This document shows positions 16,117 to 22,951 of a DNA stretch of 64,000 bases, one piece after another; the stretch's first letter is position 1, and the number at the start of each line of letters is the position of its first letter. The translations under genes and the position numbers were made by a program. The stretch covers positions 620,001-684,000 of the forward strand of contig NZ_VIVK01000002.1 in the NCBI RefSeq assembly GCF_007828865.1, written 5' to 3'. The DNA comes from Kribbella amoyensis. GTDB lineage: Bacteria > Actinomycetota > Actinomycetes > Propionibacteriales > Kribbellaceae. Below the pieces are notes generated by a model. That model made no database searches, had not been told where the DNA came from, and worked only from the letters and a program-made list of their open reading frames with translations.

Positions 16117-16986
16117 ATGAATCCTCGTACTGCCGTGGCCGTGCTGGCCGCTGCGCTCGTCGTCGGTATCACCGCCTGCGCCCCGGAGGACGAGTCGTCC
16201 GGCGCCGCGCCCACCCCGTCCTCGGCCGATGCCTGTAGCAAGGACAAGCTCGCGCTGAAGACGCCCGGTACGTTCACGGCCGGGACCGACAAGCCGGCGT
16301 ACGAGCCGTGGTTCTCCGGCGACGACCCGACGAACGGCAAGGGGTTCGAGTCGGCCGTGACGTACGCGGTCGCGGCGAAGCTCGGGTTCGGCAAGGACCA
16401 GGTGAAGTGGCAGACGGTGCAGTTCAACGCCGCGTTCGCCCCGGGGCCGAAGAAGTTCGACGTCGACGTGAACCAGATCTCGATCTCGGAGGAGCGGCGC
16501 AAGGCGGTCGACTTCTCCACCGGGTACTACGACGTCGACCAGGCCGTGATCACCACGGCCGGCAGCAAGATCGCGCAGGCCCGCTCGATCGGGGATCTCG
16601 CCGACGCCAAGCTCGGTGCCCAGGTCGGGACCACCAGCTACACCGTGCTGCGGGACGTGGTGAAGCCGAAGCAGACCCCGGGCGTCTTCGACACCAACGA
16701 CCTGGCCGTGCAGGCGCTGAAGAACAAGCAGCTCGACGGGATCGTGGTCGACCTGCCGACCGGGTTCTACATGGTCAACGCACAACTGGACGACGGCCAG
16801 ATCGTCGGGCAGCTCCCGGGTGGCGGCGAGACCGAGCAGTTCGGGTTCGTACTGGAGAAGGGTTCGGCCCTGACACCGTGCGTCTCGCAGGCCGTCGACG
16901 CGCTGAAGAACGACGGGACGTTGGCGAAGCTGCGGCAGGAGCATCTGACGACGGAAACCGCCTCCGGCCGGGAACTGACGCGCTAG
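16117..16986 (+). CDS. Polar amino-acid ABC transporter, substrate-binding lipoprotein
   Basis: Solute-binding lipoprotein (289 residues) of an amino-acid importer. The signal peptide ends in the lipobox VGITAC, with Cys21 for lipidation, then a Ser/Pro-rich linker. The mature domain is a family 3 binding protein: FTAGTDKPAYEPWFSGDDP, GFESAVTYAVAAKLGF, VDVNQISISEERRKAVDFST and QAVDALKNDGTLAKL. The ATG at 16117 was chosen because it gives an ideal lipoprotein signal. It is first of three genes (binding protein, permease, ATPase) with 13-bp and overlapping junctions. Confidence 0.9.
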   Translation: MNPRTAVAVLAAALVVGITACAPEDESSGAAPTPSSADACSKDKLALKTPGTFTAGTDKPAYEPWFSGDDPTNGKGFESAVTYAVAAKLGFGKDQVKWQTVQFNAAFAPGPKKFDVDVNQISISEERRKAVDFSTGYYDVDQAVITTAGSKIAQARSIGDLADAKLGAQVGTTSYTVLRDVVKPKQTPGVFDTNDLAVQALKNKQLDGIVVDLPTGFYMVNAQLDDGQIVGQLPGGGETEQFGFVLEKGSALTPCVSQAVDALKNDGTLAKLRQEHLTTETASGRELTR

Positions 16987-16999
16987 GCGCGGGAGCGTG

Positions 17000-17881
17000 A
17001 TGAGGAACCCCGATGAGCCGGCGGTGACGGCCGACGGATGGCGGCCGTCACGGCTGCAGCAGGAACGCTTGGCCTATCGGCGCCGGCAGACGGTCCGGTC
17101 GGGGCTGATCGCGGGCGTCAGTACGGTCGTCGTTCTGGTGCTCGTGGTCGTCGGGATCGGGTCGACGCCTGGCTGGCCGCGGGTCCGGGAGACGTTCTTC
17201 GACGTCGACCGGGGCTGGGAGGCGTTGCCGGTCGTTGCCCAGGGCCTCTGGTTGAACATCCGCGTGATGATCGTCTGCGCAATACTCATCGTGATCTTCG
17301 GACTGACGCTGGCGATCCTGCGGACGCTGCGCGGGCCGGTGTTCTTCCCGCTGCGGATGTTCGCCGCCGCCTACACCGACGTGTTCCGCGAACTGCCGTT
17401 GTTGCTGGTGATCTTCCTGCTCGGCTTCGGCGTCCCCGCACTGCAGTTACGCGGTCTGCCGAACCAGGCCGTCATCTGGGGTGGCGCGGCGCTCGTCCTC
17501 ACGTACTCCTCGTACGTCGCCGAGGTGTTCCGTGCCGGGATCGAATCGGTACACCCGTCCCAGCGTGCGGCGGCGAGATCGCTCGGCCTGACGCATCGGC
17601 AGACGCTCCGGTTCGTCGTCCTGCCGCAGGCGGTCCGCCGGGTGATGCCGCCGCTGCTGAACGACTTCGTCTCGCTGCAGAAGGACTCCGGCCTGATCGC
17701 GGTGCTGGGCGTGATCGACGCGATCCGGGCCGCGCAACTGGAGACCGCCGAGGACTTCAACTTCACCCCGTACGTCGTGGCCGGGATCCTGTTCGTCGCG
17801 CTGACGATCCCGCTCACCCGACTCACCGACTACGTGGCGCGGCGACAAGGCTGGTACGGCGGGGGAGGTGGTCCGGTGTGA
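17000..17881 (+). CDS. Polar amino-acid ABC transporter, permease
   Basis: Membrane permease of 293 residues. The GTG at 16997 and ATG at 17000 are adjacent; GGGAG at 16991-16995 fits the ATG. An N-terminal cytoplasmic stretch (about 1-34) is followed by a TM segment, then the HisM/GlnP type domain (RVMIVCAILIVIFGLTLAIL, VFRELPLLLVIFLLGFG) and the EAA loop AGIESVHPSQRAAARSLGLT, which contacts the ATPase. LPQAVRRVMPPLLNDFVSLQ is the usual conserved block. The stop overlaps the ATPase start (GTGA). Likely forms a homodimer in the membrane. Confidence 0.92.
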   Translation: MRNPDEPAVTADGWRPSRLQQERLAYRRRQTVRSGLIAGVSTVVVLVLVVVGIGSTPGWPRVRETFFDVDRGWEALPVVAQGLWLNIRVMIVCAILIVIFGLTLAILRTLRGPVFFPLRMFAAAYTDVFRELPLLLVIFLLGFGVPALQLRGLPNQAVIWGGAALVLTYSSYVAEVFRAGIESVHPSQRAAARSLGLTHRQTLRFVVLPQAVRRVMPPLLNDFVSLQKDSGLIAVLGVIDAIRAAQLETAEDFNFTPYVVAGILFVALTIPLTRLTDYVARRQGWYGGGGGPV

Positions 17882-18621
17882 GCCTGCTGTCGATCAGCGG
17901 AGTTCGTAAGGCGTTCGGCTCGACGGTCGTGCTGGACGGATTCGACCTGGACGTCGAGCAAGGGGAGTGCATCGTCCTGATCGGCGCGTCCGGGTCGGGC
18001 AAGTCCACGTTGCTTCGCTGCGTAAATCTGCTGGAGACCGTGGACGACGGCGTGATCGAGCTGGACGGCACCGACATCACCGACCCGCGGGCGAACGTGG
18101 ACCGCATCCGCTCGGGAATCGGCGTCGTCTTCCAGTCGTACAACCTGTTCCCGCACCTCACCGTGCTCGACAACGTCACCCTGGCCCCGATCCGCGTGCA
18201 CGGCGTACGCCGGGACGTCGCGCGGGCGCGGGCCCTGGAGATGCTGGACCGGGTCGGACTGGCGGACAAGGCGGCCGCGAAACCCGACGAACTGTCCGGT
18301 GGTCAGCAGCAGCGCGCCGCGATCGCCCGGGCACTGGTCAACTCGCCGAAGCTGATGCTGCTCGACGAGGTCACCTCGGCCCTGGACCCCGAACTGGTCG
18401 GCGAGGTCCTCGACCTGCTCCGCGAGCTGAAGTCCGACGGCATCACGATGCTGATCTGCACCCACGAGATGAGCTTCGCCCGCGAGGTCGCCGACAAGGT
18501 CTGCTTCCTGCACCAAGGCCGCCCACTCGAAGTAGGCCCACCCGACCAGGTCCTCACCAACCCGACCGAACCCCGCACCCGAGAGTTCCTCACCCGCATC
18601 CTCCAATCCGGCCGCCTCTGA
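17878..18621 (+). CDS. Polar amino-acid ABC transporter, ATP-binding protein
   Basis: ATPase of 247 residues driving the importer. Walker A GASGSGKST, Q-loop VVFQSYNLFPHLTVLDN, signature LSGGQQQRAAIARAL, Walker B LMLLDEVTSALDPE and the switch His in ICTHEMSFAREVAD are all present, in the order of the GlnQ/HisP subfamily. The GTG start overlaps the permease stop. It is the last gene before the C-rich low-complexity tract, so the operon ends at 18621; no clear terminator was seen apart from that tract. Confidence 0.95.
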   Translation: MSLLSISGVRKAFGSTVVLDGFDLDVEQGECIVLIGASGSGKSTLLRCVNLLETVDDGVIELDGTDITDPRANVDRIRSGIGVVFQSYNLFPHLTVLDNVTLAPIRVHGVRRDVARARALEMLDRVGLADKAAAKPDELSGGQQQRAAIARALVNSPKLMLLDEVTSALDPELVGEVLDLLRELKSDGITMLICTHEMSFAREVADKVCFLHQGRPLEVGPPDQVLTNPTEPRTREFLTRILQSGRL

Positions 18622-19431
18622 CCCCAGCCCCCAGGAGACCGCCGACCACCCCGAGCTGGAGACGCGACCAAGCGCCGTCACCCACACCCATCACCCACAC
18701 CCCGTCGCGCCCAACCCGCCCTGAACCACCACCCCGCAACCACCCCGCCGAGCCGCTGCCGGCGGTCCACGCCCCGCGCCCGCCCACACCCGCGCCCGGC
18801 CCACGCCCGGCCGAGCCCGCTGCCGCCGGCCCACGCCCCGCGCCCGCCCACACCCGCGCCCCGCCCACGCCCGGCCAAGCCCGCTACCGCCGGCCCACGC
18901 CCCTCGCTCGCCCACACCCGCGCCCACACCCGCGCCCCGCCCACGCCCGCTGCCGGCGGCCGATGCCCGGCCGAGCCCGCTGCCGGCGGCCCACGCCCGT
19001 GCCCCGCCCACGCCCCGCCCGCCCACGCCCGGCCGAGCCCGCCCACGCCCCACACTCACGCCCGCGCCCCGCACCCACACCCACGCCCGCGCCCCGACCC
19101 CGCCCCGCCCGCGCCCCGCCCCGGCCGCGCCCCGCCCCGGCCGCGGCCGCGCCCCGCCCCGGCCGCGCACGCCGAGCCCCGCCCGCGCCCCGCCCCGGCC
19201 GCGCCCCGCCCCGCCCGCGCCCCGCCCCGGCCGCGCCCCGCCCCGGCCGCGGCCGCGCCCCGCCCCGGCCGCGCACGCCGAGCCCCGCCCGCGCCCCGCC
19301 CCGGCCGCGCACGCCGAGCCCCGCCCGCGCCCCGCCCCGGCCGCGCCCCGCCCCGGCCGCGCCCCGCCCCGGCCGCGCACGCCGAGCCCCGCCCACGCCG
19401 CGCCTGCGTCCGGCCCACTCCCGCTCCGGGC
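18622..19431. repeat. C-rich low-complexity tract
   Basis: About 800 bp with no supported gene. From about 18,640 the plus strand is dominated by C with short GCCC/CCGCCC/CCACGCCC units; from about 19,080 to 19,400 it becomes tandem mixtures of a 16-bp GCGCCCCGCCCCGGCC unit and an 18-bp GCACGCCGAGCCCCGCCC unit. The minus strand therefore has dense G-runs (GGGGCGGGG) able to form G-quadruplexes. Long open frames on both strands encode only Arg/Gly/Ala/Pro strings and are artefacts of composition. It lies between the amino-acid ABC operon and the hairpin unit carrying the IS256 element. Confidence 0.85.
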
Positions 19432-19481
19432 GCACTTTGTGCGCAGGCCGGCTAGACCCCGCCGACTCTGTGCACGGCCGG
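19432..19481. repeat. Partial hairpin unit plus left part of an IS-split unit (cluster B)
   Basis: A 31-nt partial unit begins CACTTTGTGCGCAGG at about 19,432 and runs into GACTCTGTGCACGGCCGG (19464-19481), the left 18 nt of a full unit. That unit is interrupted by the IS256 element and resumes at 20,876. The order half-unit then full unit is the same as at 21,355-21,445. Confidence 0.8.
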
Positions 19482-20875
19482 GGGTCTATCTCGCTAACGG
19501 TGTTTCCGGCGGTGTTCATCAGTAGGTTTCGGCTGCCGGGAATCGGTCGCCGAAGGTGATCGCGAACGCGTTGAGTGCTGGTTTCCACCGCATCGCCCAT
19601 CGTGCCCGGCCGGTGCCGGTGGGGTCCAATGACCGGGTCACGAGGTAGAGACACTTCAGCGCGGCCTGTTCGGTCGGGAAGTGGCCGCGGGCCTTGATCG
19701 CGCGCCGGTAGCGGGCGTTCAGGGACTCGATCGCGTTCGTGGAGCACAGCACCCGGCGGATCTCGACGTCGTAGTCCAGGAACGGGATGAACTCGTTCCA
19801 GGCGTTATCCCACAGCCGGATCACCGCCGGGTAGCGCTGCCCCCACTTCTCGGTCAGGTCGTCGAACGCCGCGCGGGCGGCGGTGGCGTTGACGGCGGTG
19901 TAGATCGGCTTCAGGTCACCTTTGAGCTCGGGCCAGTACTTGCGGGAGGTGAGCCGGAAGGTGTTGCGGATCAGGTGGATGATGCAGGTCTGCACGATCG
20001 CCGGCGGCCACACGTTCGCCACCACCTCCGGCAGCCCCTTCAACCCGTCGCAGACCACGAAGAACACATCCCGCAGGCCCCGGTTGCGCAGATCGGTGAG
20101 CACGGCCATCCAGAACTTCGCGCCCTCACCGCTGCCCGCAGTCCCAGCCCACAACCCGAGGATCTCGCGCTCCCCGGCCAGCGTGACACCGATCGCGGCA
20201 TAGAACGGCCGGTTCGCGACCTGCCCGTCGCGGACCTTGACCACGATCGCGTCGATGAACACCGCCGCATACACCTCGTCCAGCGGCCGACTCGCCCACT
20301 CGGTCATCTCCTCGATCACCTTGTCAGTGATCCGGCTGATGGTCTCCCGGCTGACCGAGGCACCGTAAATCTCGGCGAAATGCGCCGAAATCTCACCCGT
20401 GGTCAAGCCCTTGGCATACAGCGACAGCACCACCTCGTCGACACCGTTCAACCGGCGCTGCCGCTTCTTCACGATCTGCGGAGTGAACGTGCCGGCCCGG
20501 TCCCGCGGCACCTCCAGCTCGACCTGGCCGGACGTCTCGGTCAGCACCGTCTTGGACCGGGTGCCGTTACGGACATTGCCCGCCACCGGCTCGCCGTGCT
20601 TCTCATGACCCAGATGCTCGGTCAGCTCCTCGTTCAACGCGGTCTCCAGCACCGCCTTGTTCAGCTGCTTCAACAACCCGTCCGGGCCCGTCAGCGACAG
20701 CCCTTGCTCCTTCGCCAGCCGCACCAACTCAGCCGCAGCAAGCTCCTCGGCCGACGCCTTACCCTGCTTCTTCTTACCTGCCACATCCGGCAGTGTCGCG
20801 GTCATTGCCGCACCTTTCCCACCAACCACCACAGTCGGCGCGTCGGGCCAGAAACACCGTTAGACGGACAGTCCC
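19482..20875 (-). mobile_element. IS256-family insertion sequence
   Basis: A 1.39-kb element holding one transposase gene. Terminal imperfect inverted repeats can be aligned over about 30 bp: GGGTCTATCTCGCTAACGG (19482 onward) against GGGACTGTCCGTCTAACGG (complement of 20875 downward), both continuing TGTTTCYGGC. The inner 17 bp CTAACGGTGTTTCYGGC are the best conserved. No convincing 8-9 bp target duplication flanks it. Both flanks are halves of one hairpin repeat unit, so the element landed inside that repeat. Ends are placed by the repeat alignment and may be off by a few bases. Confidence 0.85.
19519..20805 (-). CDS. IS256 family (Mutator-type) transposase
   Basis: Transposase of 428 residues that cuts and joins DNA ends of its own element. 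The ATG at 20805 (MTATLPDVAGKKKQGK) follows AAGG; an upstream in-frame start is unlikely. The DDE catalytic residues are visible: Asp in VFIDAIVVKVRDG, Asp in VVCDGLKGLPEVV and Glu in STNAIESLNARYRR, with the family CxxH block CIIHLIRNTFRL. The N-terminal half has an HTH-like region (GLTTGEISAHFAEIYGASVS). The gene is full length with no stop or frameshift, so the element may be active. Confidence 0.97.
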   Translation of the reverse strand: MTATLPDVAGKKKQGKASAEELAAAELVRLAKEQGLSLTGPDGLLKQLNKAVLETALNEELTEHLGHEKHGEPVAGNVRNGTRSKTVLTETSGQVELEVPRDRAGTFTPQIVKKRQRRLNGVDEVVLSLYAKGLTTGEISAHFAEIYGASVSRETISRITDKVIEEMTEWASRPLDEVYAAVFIDAIVVKVRDGQVANRPFYAAIGVTLAGEREILGLWAGTAGSGEGAKFWMAVLTDLRNRGLRDVFFVVCDGLKGLPEVVANVWPPAIVQTCIIHLIRNTFRLTSRKYWPELKGDLKPIYTAVNATAARAAFDDLTEKWGQRYPAVIRLWDNAWNEFIPFLDYDVEIRRVLCSTNAIESLNARYRRAIKARGHFPTEQAALKCLYLVTRSLDPTGTGRARWAMRWKPALNAFAITFGDRFPAAETY

Positions 20876-20917
20876 GGCTGTCCGCGGGTGGCTGGGCTGG
20901 CTGGCCGGTGCACAAAG
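20876..20917. repeat. Right part of IS-split hairpin unit (cluster B)
   Basis: Begins GGCTGTCCGCGGGTGGC and ends GTGCACAAAG. From 20878 it aligns over 45 positions without gaps to the unit at 21063-21121 (TTGTCCGCGGCTGGC ... GTGCACAAAGTGCGG). Joined to 19464-19481 it rebuilds a 60-nt unit of the normal 58-59 nt form. Confidence 0.85.
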
Positions 20918-20960
20918 TGCGGGCTGGCGGGTGCTAGGGCGGGGTCGGCTTCTGTGTGCC

Positions 20961-21121
20961 GACTTTGTGCGCGAGTTGGTTGTCCGCGGCGGCTGGGGCG
21001 GTTGACCGGTGCACAAGGTGCGGGGTCGCGGGGTTGGTGACGCGGGTCGGGTCCTCTGCGCCGACTTTGTGCGTGGGCTGGTTGTCCGCGGCTGGCTCGC
21101 GCGGTTGGAGCGTGCACAAAG
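20961..21121. repeat. Hairpin repeat units C1-C2
   Basis: Two units, 20961-21018 and 21063-21121, start 102 bp apart. Arms are GACTTTGTGC and GCACAARG with a central GTCCGCGG. The 40-44 nt linkers before each unit are also related (ending CTGTGTGCC or CTCTGCGCC). No gene in this stretch. Confidence 0.88.
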
Positions 21122-21202
21122 TGCGGGGTGGCGCTTGTTGTGGGCGGTCGCTAGCTGTGATGTCCAGGGAGGTTGTCCCGCCTTGCGGCGGTGAGTCTGG
21201 GT
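21122..21202. other. Intergenic filler
   Basis: About 80 bp between hairpin unit C2 and the IS481 relic. No gene, promoter or repeat recognised. Confidence 0.5.
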
Positions 21203-21322
21203 GACAGGTGAAGGCCTCCGGTTGTGAAGTGGAGCTGTCTAGTTCACCGCTTCACCTGACCGGAGGCCTTCGTGTCCCACGTTAACGCGACTCTGACCCC
21301 GCGTACCCGGCTACGGCTGGCG
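21203..21322 (+). mobile_element. 5' relic of an IS481-family insertion sequence
   Basis: GAAGGCCTCCGGT and ACCGGAGGCCTTC form a perfect 13-bp inverted repeat around a 35-nt loop that itself contains GTGAAG/CTTCAC. Directly after it a GTG at 21272 opens MSHVNATLTPRTRLRLA, the start typical of IS481 transposases from actinobacteria. After 17 codons the match stops and hairpin-repeat linker sequence begins at about GGCTGGCGGG (21315-21325). No transposase body or right end is present. Family assignment rests on recall of typical N-termini and leader hairpins. Confidence 0.65.
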
Positions 21323-21354
21323 GGGGTTGGGGCGGGGATCGGGTTCTGTGTGCC

Positions 21355-21445
21355 GACTTTGTGCGCGGGTCAGCCGAGCCCCCGCCGACTTTGTGCGTGG
21401 GCTGGTCGTCTGTGGATGGCTCGGGTGGCTGCTCCGTGCACAAAG
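21355..21445. repeat. Partial plus full hairpin unit (cluster D)
   Basis: A 32-nt partial unit (21355-21386, GACTTTGTGCGCGGG) runs into a full 59-nt unit (21387-21445) with arms GACTTTGTGC and GCACAAAG. The half-plus-full order matches cluster B, so B and D are copies of a longer repeat. The preceding linker resembles that before unit C1. Confidence 0.85.
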
Positions 21446-21448
21446 TGC

Positions 21449-21610
21449 GGCGTGCGTGAGGTACGGCGTGCGCGAGGTACGGCGCGCGCGGGGTGCGGCG
21501 TGCGCCGGGGTACGGCGTGCGTGAGGTACCGCGTGCGCGGAGTGCGGCGTGCGTGAGGTACCGCGTGCGCGGAGTGCGGCGTGCGCGAGGTACAGCGTGC
21601 GCTGGGGGTG
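21449..21610. repeat. 16-bp tandem array, about ten copies
   Basis: About ten head-to-tail copies of a 16-bp unit CGGCGTGCGYGAGGTA, with variants CCGCGTGCGCGGAGTG and one 17-bp copy. It starts at the end of hairpin unit D and ends about 40 bp before the stop codon of the DGPF gene. Not coding in any sensible frame. Confidence 0.85.
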
Positions 21611-21644
21611 AGGCGCGGGGGGCGGGGTGGAGTGTTGGGGTGGG

Positions 21645-22061
21645 TTAGTCGAGGGGGTTGAATTCTTCGATGTCGGCGGGGCCCATGACGCGGCGGACGG
21701 TGATGGGTTGCTGAAGGGGGACGCCGCCGGGGCCGGGGACCTGGGAGACCAGGGCGGCGATCTCGAGGGCGCGTTCCTCGGACTCGACGTCGACCAGTTG
21801 GTAGCCGGCCAGCAGTTCCTTCGACTCCGGGAACGGGCCGTCAGTCACGACGGGAGCGGTGACGCCGTCGGACGTGACCTTCTTCATCTGGTCGGGCCAG
21901 GTCAGCGCCGCGACGTCGAGGAGCTCGCCGCTCTCGGTCAGCTGGTGGTTGAGGTCGCGGTAGTAGTCCATGTGGGCCTTGATGTCCGCCGGGTCCCATT
22001 CGAGCATCGGGGTCTCGACCGCGCCCGGGCTGTAGTCCACGATCAGCAGGAACTTCGTCAT
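21645..22061 (-). CDS. YCII-related DGPF-domain protein
   Basis: A 138-residue protein of the YCII/DGPF group with a ferredoxin-like fold. MTKFLLIVDYSPGAVE opens the domain, TDGPFPESKELLAGYQLVDV contains the name-giving DGPF and GYQLVDV motifs, and ERALEIAALVSQVPGPGGVPLQ follows as usual (cited in parts). Such proteins often accompany ECF sigma factors in actinobacteria but no sigma gene is adjacent here. Function unknown. AAAGG precedes the ATG at 22061. The upstream region is a 52-bp tandem repeat. Confidence 0.85.
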   Translation of the reverse strand: MTKFLLIVDYSPGAVETPMLEWDPADIKAHMDYYRDLNHQLTESGELLDVAALTWPDQMKKVTSDGVTAPVVTDGPFPESKELLAGYQLVDVESEERALEIAALVSQVPGPGGVPLQQPITVRRVMGPADIEEFNPLD

Positions 22062-22167
22062 CGCACAAACCTTTCGGACCGGCGCCCCGGTCGGGCGCTC
22101 TCACCCGGGGGACGAAGCACGGCCCCCGCTCTCGACATCACCTCGACGAAAACTTCCACCAACCTCA

Positions 22168-22288
22168 CCGACCCCGCCGATCCACGGACCCGCCGACCCC
22201 ACCGACCCACGCCGATCCGCCGACCCCGCCGATCCACGGACCCGCCGACCCCACCGACCCACGCCGATCCACCGACCCCGCCAACCCC
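22168..22288. repeat. 52-bp tandem repeat
   Basis: Copies start at 22168 and 22220 (CCGACCCCGCCGATCCACGG ...), with a third partial copy at 22272. The two full copies differ at very few positions. They fill the gap between the 3' end of the response regulator and the DGPF gene start. Confidence 0.85.
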
Positions 22289-22303
22289 GCCGACTCCGGC
22301 GGT

Positions 22304-22951
22304 TCAGCGTGACGACAGGTAGGTGAGGACCGCCATCACGCGGCGATTGTCGTCCTCCGACGGGGGCAGGTCGAGCTTGGCGAAGATGTTGTTGGTGTGT
22401 TTGCTGACCGCCTTCTCGGTGACGAACAGTGCGCTCGCGATCGCCGCGTTCGAGCGGCCTTCCGCCATCAGCCCAAGAACCTCGGACTCGCGCGGGGTGA
22501 GCCGCCCGATCGGCTCGTCCCGGGTGTTGCGGGCGAGCAGCTGGCCGATCACGTCCGGGTCCATCGCGGTCCCGCCGCCGGCCACCCGGCGGACCGAGTC
22601 GAGGAACTCGGCGACGTTCGAGACCCGGTCCTTGAGCAGGTACCCGACCGCGCCGCCGCCTCCGGTGAGGAGCTCGCGCGCGTACAGCTGCTCGACGTAC
22701 TGCGACAGGACGAGGACCGGGAGTCCGGGGACCTGGCGGCGGGCCTCGATAGCGGCCTTCAGCCCCTCGTCGGTGAACGTCGGGGGCAGCCGGACGTCGA
22801 CGACGGCCACGTCCGGCCGGTGCTGGACGAGCGCTGGCACCAGCCGGGGACCGTTGTCGACGGCTTCGACGACCTCGAAGTCGTGGGCCTCGAGCAGCCG
22901 GATCAGGCCGTCCCGGAGGAGGGCGTGGTCTTCAGCGATGACGACTCGCAA
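22304..22951 (-). CDS. NarL/LuxR family response regulator
   Basis: A 215-residue DNA-binding response regulator. The start is a TTG at 22951 with GGAG 5 bp upstream; the sequence MRVVIAEDHALLRDGLIRLL is the usual receiver N-terminus, and the gene overlaps the kinase gene by 49 bp. The receiver has Glu7/Asp8 and the phosphoacceptor Asp52 (VAVVDVRLPP). The C-terminal LuxR HTH is LTPRESEVLGLMAEGRSNAA followed by ALFVTEKAVSKHTNNIF. It is paired with the overlapping histidine kinase; likely target is the divergent desaturase promoter (inference, DesKR-like). Confidence 0.93.
   Translation of the reverse strand: MRVVIAEDHALLRDGLIRLLEAHDFEVVEAVDNGPRLVPALVQHRPDVAVVDVRLPPTFTDEGLKAAIEARRQVPGLPVLVLSQYVEQLYARELLTGGGGAVGYLLKDRVSNVAEFLDSVRRVAGGGTAMDPDVIGQLLARNTRDEPIGRLTPRESEVLGLMAEGRSNAAIASALFVTEKAVSKHTNNIFAKLDLPPSEDDNRRVMAVLTYLSSR

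Noticed and set aside
18678..19747. Long Arg/Gly/Ala-rich and Pro-rich open frames in the C-rich tract
   Set aside because: Products of extreme composition present in several frames at once; no start signals and no codon-position bias.
19474..20884. 8-bp target-site duplication flanking the IS256 element
   Set aside because: The flanks ACGGCCGG and GGCTGTCC do not match; shifting the ends by a few bases does not help.
21272..21556. 94-codon frame starting MSHVNATLTPRTRLRLA as an intact gene
   Set aside because: Only the first 17 codons resemble a transposase; the rest is hairpin linker and tandem repeat, so it is treated as a relic.
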